Positions 45,701 to 56,402 of a stretch of DNA of 64,000 bases are shown in pieces (the stretch's first letter is position 1; each line of letters begins with the position of its first letter). The notes under the pieces are model-generated. The model was not told the origin of the DNA and ran no database searches. It worked only from the letters and a program-made list of their open reading frames with translations. The DNA is from Kappaphycus alvarezii. Taxonomy: Eukaryota; Rhodophyta; Florideophyceae; Gigartinales; Solieriaceae. Made by a program: the position numbers and the translations under genes. Location: NCBI GenBank assembly GCA_002205965.3, contig NADL03000492.1:248001-312000 (forward strand). The letters are read 5' to 3'.

Positions 45701-48700
45701 CAGTTTGATGCATTTCTTTTCTGGCGATACTAATGTCCAGGAGAATCTTAAATATTTTTTGAAGATAGAATTTATTGAAGATGTTTGGAAAATACCCAAT
45801 GATCAAAATAAAACAATTATAGAAGTAATTGCAAAACTCAGAAGAAATTCTATTATAATCATGCTTCGCCGAGAAATCAAACCATTGCCTTGTTATCTAT
45901 TTTACCAACAACGAGATATTTCCAGGCTTATATGTGTATACTATAAGTGGTGTTTATTATCTTTGTCGGTAGGTTAGCTCCGATTCTAACTTAAAGTCCT
46001 TAAAATTAAAACAGAATCAAAGGAATCTTTACTCCTGTTGGGATACTCGTTAATTTTTACCACCCGCCAATAATTTTATTTGGTAAAATATCCATAATTA
46101 GTCTATTTACTTCTATTAGAAGGAGAATAATACCGTTTGCTTACTTTGCAGGTGGTACGTTTAGTTTCATTCCATAAAGTTTTTCTCAACAGAAAATAGG
46201 GGAAAATAACATATATTTTATGTTCGCATCTAGAATAAAATAGTTCATTTGTCATCACAGAATGTTTGCCCAAACCTATGAATCTAAGAACGAAAACTCT
46301 TAAATGAACAGATTAGGAAATCAATAAGTGCCAATCTGCGAAATAAAGTAAATCTTTCTGCAATGATTACTTCATAGCAAATGCATACATAAATTATCCT
46401 CTCTATAGACAGTTTATCTTCTTTTATACCATGAAAATGGTATCAATTGGTTTGAAAATGGTATCAATTGGTTTTCTCAGTCTCATTTAGTTATTGAGAT
46501 CCTCGCAATGTTCAGTTTTTACATCAGCATGATGAGCATGATATAAGAGAAAAATTACTGTTCCGATCGCTTTGTTGTGTTATTCGTAGGCCCGTTTCTA
46601 CTGAAGTCCCCTGCCGAGCTATCCAATTCTTCAAGAAATAAAGAAGAATGAATTTCCAAGTTTTATGTTATTAAATAGAAATTTTGCCACCAATTGTAAA
46701 ATTCAAACAAGATAATTGAAGTTGTGCAAATTCGAACGATAAAATTCAAATTATTCCGAATAAATATAGTAATTATGGGATAAAGTATCTTATTTCTCTT
46801 TGATATTTTTGTCAAGCAAAGAATTTAATATGGTATCGGAATTTTTTGACAAGGGAAATTCATTTGAGAGGAACAGAGGCTCTACTTTGACTTCCTTCTT
46901 CTTGTGGTGTTATTGGTTTACCATTTACGGATAGACATTTTATTTTTTTTTAATTGCATACGTAAAGTTGATTTAACAGAAAAGGTAGATCTATGAGAAG
47001 AAAAAAACCAAAACATTTTCGCCACAGCCGTCACTCAAATATTCGTAGAGCTCCCTATTTTTGATTTTAGAGGCCTACACATCTCTGTTTAAGAACTATC
47101 CCACATCAAGAAAAGCTTGAAAAAGACATCTATGATGTATTCCATACCATTTTTGTTGCATGGTTAAAGTTCAGTTATGTAGCATTACATGAAGAAAGCA
47201 TACATAATGCGAAGAAAATATCGTCACCGGTCATGAAAACTATAAATTCACTTTTTTCAGTTTTCGACTCTAATTGTAGCTTATTCGGTACTTCATTATT
47301 TTCCACCAAGTAAGTCATAAAGTTAAGAGTTTCAAATTAAAAAGAGCAGTAATATGTTCTATTTGCTTCAAACTATTATATCATGTACTATGGAGAAGGC
47401 ATTGAGCACTAATAATAGAACAGATCTATTATTTTTTCGACTACAAAGAAAATTTAAAATCACGGGTGCGTTTCGATAACCAATACAAATGAAATGAAAA
47501 AATTCGTGCATAGAAAAAAAGTTGAAAGCAACGAGTCATATGCTTGGGAGATACAAAAAATAAGGGATAAGAACTGATAACAAAAAAAGTAGAGATTGGA
47601 AGAGACAGAAGAGAGGTTCGCCGGCTCTGGCCCAGAATTTATTTTGAGATACCGCAATCGGAAATTAAGTACTACTCAAATTTACTTCGACTTAGAACGG
47701 TAAACCACAGCCAAAAACTGGAGCCTTTCAATAATACCAATCATATTGCAACATGAAAAGGATTAGATTGCACCAACTAATCACACTACGCGACAACCAT
47801 GAACTATAATAAGCCAACTTATGCCAACGCACAGTAATCTGTTACGTACCGACTATACACGAAATCATTTTGCATCACAAAGTCACATACCAACACACGT
47901 TTTCTAAAGGCAACGCATGCATAGACACCAGTAATGCACCTCGCTGTTCCACCTGTTACGTGTGACTACTGTACCAAATGGATTCCGTGCATACTGTGCA
48001 CACTGTGACAAGTGTAGTAGATGACCACACGGATGTACCAGTATATGTAGCGCATTACTACGCAGGCACTTGTACGCACTACAGTGTATATGGATATTTT
48101 CAGTAACCATTCATAAGTTTTAAGTTTCACGTTTAGTTTGCCCGCACACGCAGATGCGATTTTGCAGATGCGTCTTCTAAAATATCCTATGCTCTCGGGA
48201 ACAATTAGTTCTCAGTCACGGCACAGACAGTTCAGTCAAAAAGGATAAGTACGAAGATTGATTGGAAGGGAGTAGCAGTGGAAGGAGGGAGAGAACTTCG
48301 AAAAAACTAAAAGGGTGCAAACAAGTAACGGATGGAAATTAGTATGGAGTAGGAGGAGGTATTGCAACAAATTGAACTGTACAAAATCTTGGGAGCATAC
48401 GAAATCAAATCTTCCACTGAAGCAACAGAGAAGGAAGAGAATAAATAGAAAAGCAGATGAAATACACCGTACAGCTCAACATGAACTGTTGATATCGCAA
48501 ATACATGAATGCTTCTTATTTGCCAAGAGCTTGAGGCCATAGTAAATTACTGGAAATCCCAGGAGTCCTCTCATTCTAGGACAAATTTGTTTCCATATAA
48601 AACCCTTTTCATTCCTATAGCACTTCTGCGTAAATATCATAACTGAAAGGAGAATAAGTAATGTTCTGCATTTAGATTTAATTCATTGATTGTAAGTTCT

Positions 48701-50925
48701 TTGAGGGATGATATTTTCTTCTCTTTCCATGTTGAAATTCAAATGTTTCAAAGTAGTAAGATCTTAAATATATCAATTGGTCACTTGTTATGATTATGCT
48801 TATAACCCAAAGGGTTTTATTGTGTCCCTTAGATGTGAAATTTTCCCAAGATACCCATTTTAAAATTAAAAAAAGATGCTCAATACATAGTCATAATCAG
48901 AATTTTGGTACACAATACAGATAGAAATATAAGCAATTTGATAATGATTAATTAATTATTGTTTCTCTTACATATATATACACAAACGACTTGAGCAGAA
49001 AGAAAGAAGCATTTTTAATCTTTGTACCTATGATTTGAAACAGTTAGCACAATCAATATTTTTTCAGATTTTTTTCGGAACGTTGATACTATAATAACTT
49101 CATATTGGCACATGAAACCTGAACGCAATTGCAAATCGTTGAGCAAATTTTATTAACTTTTTACTTCATGAATAGAATATATTTTTTTATTATTGCTTCA
49201 TAAAATTTAATGCACTAATTCACATAGGTTGAATCCAAATAATTTTAAGGAACTCTTATTGAACACAAGAAATAATTTAAATTTATGACATACATTTAAA
49301 AACAGACAATTGTAAATAAAGACGGATATAGAGAAATTGATTAATACTGTTAAAAGAGATATAGTATTTCTATCATGAGACCAGATTTAGTTAACTTTCA
49401 AAACTTTTCCTATTGAATCTAAAACTTTGAGAAACTTTTTATCGAATTTTATCCTGTGGTAGTCAAAACTCCATAAAAACATGCGAGAACTGCTCTCGGA
49501 CTCGCCCAGCGAATTCCTAGTTCCTATTATTTCAAGAAATATAAGATCCTTACAGCCCTCTGATTTATTTTTCGGAGAGTCTTCGAACTCCTCGAAAGAA
49601 ACATACTACCTTTTCCTGATTGGTTTTGTAAATTGAGCAAAAAGAGAAAACTAACATTACAGAGAAAAAGGGAAGCTTTAACAAAAAAATAAAAAAGAAA
49701 CCTTTATATTTCATCCCAAGTTGAAATTTAAAAACTCTGCAGTATGAAAATAGTTTATGGTGATATTATTTATCGATTGGAAATATGTGGTGAAGCTTTT
49801 ATATGAAAAAGTGTAGAGCCGTCAATTTATTCAATATTTTCTGGGTTTGCCAATTCAGAGACTCACAAATTGCATTAAAAGCTTTCGTTGATTTCAAATA
49901 GAGATACAAACACGAAAAGATAAATATTATTGAGATCTACTTCAATTTACATTGATTACAGTGAATTTTATTATGACCTGAAAGACGTTCGTAACGACAT
50001 TCAGTAGAGTAAAGATAAAATATTTTATATTGACCCTTTCATAAAAAAATGATTCCAATTTTTTTGGATTGAGTGAAAATCCCCATTAGGGTTCTCAGAT
50101 TATTTCGATTATTTTTGTAGCATAAATATATATATTAATACTTCACAGTAAAGTTACAACTAACTTTGAATTAATTTAGTTAGGCAGTACATTTCATTAA
50201 GAAGATGGTTTGAACTAGCAAGTAATTTCGGTTATAAATCCAGTGCTTCCTGTTGTGTTTTTTAAAAATAATATTAGAGATTCTATTGTTGGTGGTGTTG
50301 GCTACATTTTTACTCTTCGATGATACGTCTTATTCTTCTTTATCATTTTGTTGCAATTATTCAGTTCAGAAGCAACACTTTCTAGGTGCCGAATAAATCA
50401 AGCAGCTCAGGGTCAGTGCAGGGCCCAGGGTTTGAAAGTATTCAGATTACCGGAAACACCCTTTTCGATCAATATGCGAGGGGCTGCCAATCAGCCTGTC
50501 CCCTTAGCATTGTTTTAAATTACACTGCACTCTGTTGAAGTAGATTTTAGAATAATGAAATAAGTATTTTACCCGAAAAGAATACTAAAGGAGAAATGGG
50601 TTTACAACTTTCGGGTTTGGATATGAAATAATCGGGCAGCTACAGAGCAGTATGAGCCGAAAACTTATCCATCAGTTTCACTGGCTAGGAGCGGGCAATT
50701 GACATTCTTAATAGTTGCTCTTTGGAAACGCAATCTACTCAACTGCTAGTTAGGGTTGATATTTGAAACTCAAATTCAGGCTCAGTCCCGCATTATTTGA
50801 GAATAATAGCTCCTCATTTTTTTGTTATTCACTTTGCTCCAGTTTTGCATCTTCTGGATTGAATTACTTAAAACTGCACTCTACTTAGTGTTGTTCTAAT
50901 ATCTCTGAGCCCCAAGCTGTAGTTA
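36736..50925. other. 14-kb AT-rich stretch with no recognised gene or family repeat
   Basis: The composition is visibly more AT-rich than on either side. None of the LINE A, LINE B, family C or LTR sequences common elsewhere was found here. The longest open frames (142 residues at 36,754-37,182, 109 at 40,374-40,703, 90 at 45,705-45,977) show no domain. A basic Arg/Glu-rich frame at 38,278-38,529 (minus) lies over a CT-rich tract. Some TTTTCAG sites occur, for example near 44,029 and 44,540, where an open stretch of about 37 codons follows, so a gene with small exons cannot be excluded. A GC-richer patch lies at 47,750-48,350. No RNA gene seen. Confidence 0.5.
46433..46474. repeat. Perfect tandem duplication, 2 x 21 bp
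   Basis: GAAAATGGTATCAATTGGTT plus one T, repeated once exactly, within the AT-rich stretch. Confidence 0.85.
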
Positions 50926-52033
50926 TTGGAGGAAAGGTCCAGCCGTTGATGGGATGTTCGGTACCAACTATCCGAAGACAGAGGTTTTGCAAGCCATAGA
51001 AATGCTATTTTGGTGTAGTTGTTGGTGCACGAAGACGGGGGTAAAACAGAGGGATAAATAGACTAGAAATAATTGAAGAATGGTCAGGACTTACTACCTG
51101 TGCTCATTGACTAACGTAATAGATACCATTTTTAGACCAAAAGTTGACTTTCAATTTCTCAACTATTTCGGTTTGCAATTGAATTTGTCTCGTAATTTGC
51201 TTTACCTCTCCTGGCGAAACCAGTTTTTCGGTTTGCAATTGAATTTGTCTCGTAATTTGCTTTACCTCTCCTAGCGAAACCAGTTTACTCGGTTTCCATT
51301 GACTATTCGGTTAACATTAAATCCTCAAACCCACGTACTTAATACCATGAAATTGCATTCAAGGGAGTCTTGTGGACGAGATTCGCTAACAGTAGATACT
51401 TTCAGGATAAACATCCATATCTACTTCTCACAAGCTCCATTGTCGAGGTCAGAACGAAATAATTCCTATAAAATATCCATACTTCCAATAAATTTGCAAA
51501 AACTCCCTCCAACAGCTCATAATCGTAAATAGACTCCTTTGAAATATGTAAGGTTTTCGACAATTCATCATGATTCGGTTGAAAACCGCCTGATTATCCC
51601 TGACTAAAGATCTTGAGATCATAATCACATAATCATTCTCTTCTGCATCCCTCACAGCAACTCTCCATACCCTGTACACCAGTGGCTGCCATGTTTCCAC
51701 TAAAAACTCCTAACCTTTAGATCCCTGTACATCCTCTTCCGCCTCCTCTACCTCCACTTTCTCTGTCTCCTCCAAAAAAATAAGACGGATCGAATCCAAA
51801 ACAAGTTCCCCGTTCATCCTACCTAGATATTTTTCGTCGTCTGTTTGCCCATTAGCAGTTCATGTGACGCCGATCTCTGGTTTCTTTCCTGGTTGTGACG
51901 GACGATCTGAGGTGGGGCATGTTGATGTGAAATTACGGTGGATTGTGTGTGACCTGATGTAATGGTTGGTGATAGGGGTAGTGCTTCGACGACGTTGCAA
52001 TTGAACTTTTAAATAGGGGCATATCTTCGATAA
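50926..52033 (-). pseudogene. Acidic-protein family C, copy 3 (decayed)
   Basis: Minus-strand copy with the promoter-proximal TTTTAAATAGGGG (about 52,006-52,018), LMAN-equivalent (about 51,860), a reduced acidic region, WQPLVYRVWRVAVRDAEEND then YVIMISRSLV (51,695-51,600, the SUMO-interaction-like position), and the shared 3' region 51,480-50,930. At least four stops or frame changes occur in the N-terminal half. The 3' region holds a 2 x 60-bp duplication at 51,167-51,286. Confidence 0.55.
51167..51286. repeat. Tandem duplication, 2 x 60 bp
   Basis: The unit begins TTCGGTTTGCAATTGAATTT and ends GCGAAACCAGTTT. The two units differ at one base (CTGGCG versus CTAGCG). It lies in the 3' region of family C copy 3 and is absent from the other copies. 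Confidence 0.9.
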
Positions 52034-52784
52034 TTATCCCGCCCTTTCTAGAAATAAAGTATGTATCGTAACGATGCTTTGGCTTTGAATTTGCATGTAT
52101 TCGGGGCAAAATATGCTTCAAAAAGTATGATAGCGGAACTTGGAGGACGAAGCTTATCACGAGTCGAAAGATTTCTCTTCCATAAAGTAGGACTAAAATT
52201 TAGAAATAAAATAGAAAAGGAGTTGTACAGAGAACTTGGATTCATAGACAAAAAGTATTTTTGTTATTTTTTTTGAAAGAAAGGATAGGACGATTGGTTT
52301 CAGAAGGAAGATGTCCAGGATCGCTCTCTGGACAAAGAAAACAGGCATTTGCAGAAAGTACTGGTTTCCAACCAACAAGATATGTACAGTTTGCATCAAT
52401 TTTCTTCAATGGTAGTCCGCGCTTTCATCCATAGTTACATCACTGCATTGATTGAAATGGGCCTGTTTTTGAGAAATTACCTCACTATACAAGTATTAGA
52501 CCAACCAAAATTCCCCCCTCCCTTCCTTGATTTGTCTTCCTCCTCGGCACCGATCACAGTTGCCTTAAAAGCTTATGTTTTGCCTGATCTACAGCTTTCC
52601 AAATCTATAGACAGATTGTGGCAATTCGAAACCCTGAAGATATTATCATAAACGGTAGTTGTAGACGGCGAAGAGTCCGGCGACATTGACGACTGACTAA
52701 CAATAATGGACTCGAAATAAGCTGGCTCAAGTAAAACAACGCACTTCTTCATAGTTATAATATACTCTTTATGCATGGAAAGGT
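52034..52784. other. Unassigned stretch
   Basis: Open frames at 52,061-52,276 and 52,349-52,651 have no recognised domain or repeat membership. Not called as genes. Confidence 0.3.
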
Positions 52785-52925
52785 TCGGGGGAGGTTGATG
52801 CAAAGGCAAGCTGCAGCAGCCGCCATGTCCAATGCGGCCTGCTTGATGGTTAGCCTGAAGGTGGCCTTTTAGGGAGTGTAGTTCCTTCCCCATTTACTGC
52901 GTCGGCACACCTTTTTGAGTCGATT
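52785..52925 (+). mobile_element. LINE B C-terminal end and tail (short)
   Basis: Plus strand LMQRQAAAAAMSNAACLMVSLK then stop, followed by GTTCCTTCCCCATTTACTGC and GTCGGCACACCTTTTTGAGT. The tail stops early, abutting family C copy 4 (which runs the opposite way) at about 52,926. Confidence 0.7.
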
Positions 52926-54145
52926 GTGGTTGCTGATAGGGGTAAATCGTCGGGAGAAGAGATACTTAGAACCAACTACCCCAAGACGGAGGTGTTGCGA
53001 GCGACAAAAGTGCTACCGTGGTATAGTTGAACAAATAAAAAGGAGTGTATATGGGAGAGAGTTGAGAGGGCTACAAGCAAGTATAAAAGGGGCAGGGTCT
53101 ACCACTGATGGTCTGCGACCAGCTTAGGAAAAAGTTTTCTAGGGTCTGAAGTTGACTCTCAACTTCCTACTACTCGGAGCTTGACCTGAAGTTGTCTGCC
53201 AACTTGCTTGACCTCTCCATGAGGAAGCGGTTTACTCAGCTTATATAGACTTTTGGCTAACCCTAAAGTCCGAACAAAACTACAGAAGGTACCAGGAAAT
53301 GCATACAAACAATTTGTGTGGATGATATACTCTAAACAAAAGATACTTAAGAAACTAACAATCAATGAGGTCCTCTTATTTCCCATTCTCTAAATCAGAT
53401 CCAAACAACTCCTCTAAAATATCCATGCTGTCCAAGCAGTCCCACAAATATCTGCGAATGGCTCACAGCTCTCTATTCCCTCCTGGGAGATATCTAAACT
53501 ACTAAAGATATCTCCATCCGGTTCCAGCGTCGGCACCACTTGATCCATACTCTCCAGTCCAGGCCCCACCAGTACAACACTTTCCATGCCCCCATTTCCC
53601 TCATCCAACTCGTCCTCGTCCTCGTCATCCTCCTCTTCCTCCTCTTCATCCTCATCCTCATCCTCATCCTCCTCTTCAACCTCATCCTCATCCTAATCCT
53701 CCTCTTCAACCTCATCCTCATCCTCATCCTCATCCTCCCCGTCCTCCTCGTTATTAACCTCATAGACCAATCCAGGGGCTACCCACTCCTCAAAGGTCTC
53801 CCCAGCTCCCTCCTCGATGTCCCACTCCTGACCCTCAGGTACCTCCTCGGCCTCATCCTCGACGAAGAGCTTGCGGACGAATTCTATTATCTTCTTCTTA
53901 GTCTGCCGTCTCAGGTAGTCGTCTGCATCCGTCGGGCCATATACTGCGAGCGCAAGGCCGTTTAAGGGGCGAGAGGGGCGGTTTTTAGTGATGGGGGCGG
54001 AGGGGCGAAGGTTGCTCATTTTGGTTGTAAATGATTGTAGACGGAGGATAGAGGGTGTTTTGGGTGTGTTGGGGGAGAGGAGTGATGAGTAAATTGATCA
54101 GGGACGTTTGAAACTTGGAATAAAAAGGTTTAAATAGGCTCCCGG
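52926..54145 (-). pseudogene. Acidic-protein family C, copy 4
   Basis: The longest N-terminal frame in the family: 108 residues from 54,019 (MSNLRPSAPITKNRPSRPLN, GLALAVYGPTDADDYLRR, RKLFVEDEAEEVPEGQEWDI...), ending in a Glu/Asp tract. A TATA-like GGTTTAAATAGG lies at about 54,128-54,139. The acidic tract is expanded by repeats of GAGGAT-type units, including a duplicated block near 53,666-53,725, and a stop and frame changes follow it. The distal frame (53,608-53,414) gives MDQVVPTLEPDGD and ISQEGIESCEPFADIC. After one more frame change, the conserved end DCLDSMDILEELFGSDLE is readable (about 53,446-53,393). The 3' region (53,390-52,930) is shared with copy 5. Confidence 0.6.
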
Positions 54146-55200
54146 GGCAGGTTCTATCGATTAGGAATAGGTAAAATAAATCTGCAAGGGATTTTGTAGT
54201 AGTGCATTTGCGCCCTTTTTCTCAAAAAAACGAATTTGGAGGGGGAGGTAAGCAAAAAGGGAAAAAGAACTTGATTCGGGATCGATTCAGAGGGGTAGAT
54301 ACAGTATAAAAATATCTAGATAAAATGGAAGTAAATTTGGGGAGGACCGCGGTAATGATAAGCGAGGTTCAGGGAGGACGAGGAAGGACCGGAACTATAA
54401 GCAAATTTGGACAAGGAGAGGTAGTACAGTAAACTATAGGCCTGTAGATGACGGCGACAAAAAAACAAAATCTGCGCCTAACAGTTGCCTTGAAAACTTT
54501 AGGATAGATCGAATATATCTTCCAAGAGGAAAACCATCCAAACCTTTACCCCTCTTTAAATCTCCGCCCATCTTCAGCCCTCCGCAGTCTCGAAGCAAAT
54601 ACAGTCCCTACATCCTCCATTATATCCTGCTTCTGTGTCGAACAGCGTTAAATTACTCTAAAGGTAAGAATTATTGGAACTTTATTGTGCTTTTCACAGT
54701 GCGCTCTGGTACCGGCTACCGAACTACATTAACAAGATTTCGATAGACATCCAGTTTTCGAAAATACTGGCCTGATATGAATCAAAAGGAAAGAGCATTA
54801 GAAAACACTGCCCTTTGAGTGTGCCTTTTTGCTAACACAGCTTTAACCTTTTACAGTAAATAAGTTCTGTCTCAAAGAGCTTTTGGCCACGCAGCACGGC
54901 TAATCTGAGTCGTTTGGGAATCTAGGTAAAGAGCTCAAGATGCACTTAGAAGTACAACAACCCCACTCTGCTTCCCCTCAGTAGAAGGAAGCAGACCAAA
55001 TCTATTCATATCGCATAAATGAGTTGCAGTAATGTCTGGATTGGACTGCTATTTTGGGCAATCAATTGCAAGCTGTTTAGAATTGCATTGGCAACAACAA
55101 CAATGTATACCAGAAATGATTACACCTTAAATTCATTCACAAAACCCTGTAACTTGTAAGCAGATATTTTCAATAATTTTTGCCACCTAGTGTAGTTCAG
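54146..55200. other. Unassigned stretch with one LINE B tail
   Basis: A LINE B tail (plus) at 54,479-54,557 (TTGAAAACTTTAGGATAGAT, CGAATATATCTTCCAAGAGG) is flanked by AAATCTGCGCC and AAATCTCCGCC (54,468-54,478 and 54,558-54,568), a probable 11-bp target duplication. Nothing else recognised. Confidence 0.5.
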
Positions 55201-55203
55201 AGC

Positions 55204-55310
55204 TATGGAAAGATACGGAATGGTCAGAGGGATAATCATGCAAAGGCACACCGCAGCGGCCATCATGTCCAACGCAGCCTACACACTACCTGACCTCACG
55301 CCCGGCCTCC
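55204..55310 (+). mobile_element. LINE B C-terminal coding fragment
   Basis: MERYGMVRGIIMQRHTAAAI and MSNAAY match METYREVRGGLMQRHDAAAV and MSNAAC of the 58.5-kb copy. No tail follows. Confidence 0.6.
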
Positions 55311-55579
55311 AGAGAAGCTACCGTGTTCCTTTACTGCAGGCCAATTGGCGCTTACTCCATCTCTCTGGGAATACAGCCAATCTCACCTCGCAATTGTAGT
55401 TTCACGCATTCAATACCTACGTAGGTGCAATATGCGAAGGTATTGAAAATCCAACTGAGGCAACCCTAAAAAGATTATGTCAAGTATTACTTACCGCGAA
55501 GCTTCCCTCCATATGACCAGAACAACCGATCTGCTCAACTCACTTCCAGGTAGTGACTTCTCCATCTCCTAAATTACAC
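55311..55579. other. Unassigned stretch
   Basis: No gene or repeat recognised. Confidence 0.25.
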
Positions 55580-56306
55580 AATTCTTGGAGAATTCAAAGT
55601 ATTTCACGTCACCATTTCAGCCGCGTGGATATAACCGACCACATCTTCCATGCATTAAAATAACCCAAAAATTCCCCCATTTCAGAAATGTGAGGTATCA
55701 CTAACATTTGTAACATAAAAGTGTACATTGGTCATGTATCAGTATTCTCTTCGCCCATCACAACTGTCTAATACTTATCGAGCCAACCAAGAGTGTCTTG
55801 ATCAGAGCTATGAAGCACTACAGTTTTCACTTGCAGATCAAGCTCTGAGACATAACCGCTTCGCACGAGTCTTTTTAATGGTAGCTTCCATCTCTTCACA
55901 ATATAATCAGTAGTCAACGCGACATGGGCATTATATCCAAGGTAGCACTTATCACAAAACGCCCGGAGATAAACTTTGGTCAAGATGACAATCACTGATT
56001 TGAAGATGCAACCCAGCAGATGCACAGCAAAAAACACTGCCTCTCTCTGTCATGACCCCAGTGATCTCATGAGACCATTTGAATTTAGAAACCTACCAAG
56101 TAAGGGAGTTTCTCCACTGACTCTAGCCATTTAGCAAATAATCAATGAAAATCGCTTGACTTCTGAAACCCTTCCATGGCAGACCTACTTCATATCTCGG
56201 AAATCTGGAAAAATTCGAAAAGCAAAGAGGCGGCCTACTATTCGAATGAACTAACAAATTAACAATAAATTGCTGCCTTCCCTGGGAGCTAAACTCTCTT
56301 TCCGTC

Positions 56307-56320
56307 ATTATTTAAGACGG
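56307..56320 (+). promoter_or_regulatory. TATA-like element of Cys-rich gene 2
   Basis: ATTATTTAAGACGG, about 90 bp ahead of the ATG, conserved in place with copy 1. Confidence 0.5.
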
Positions 56321-56402
56321 CCAGAACTATTAGGCACCTTGCCCAAATTTGCAACCTGATCATCCTCATCAGTCTTCAGTTCCATTTTGACAAGCACTGG
56401 CA

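Noticed and set aside
53540-53965. Leu/Ile-rich 141-residue plus-strand frame that looks like a membrane protein
   Set aside because: It is the complement of the Glu/Asp repeat of family C copy 4; the hydrophobicity is a by-product of CTC/ATC codons.
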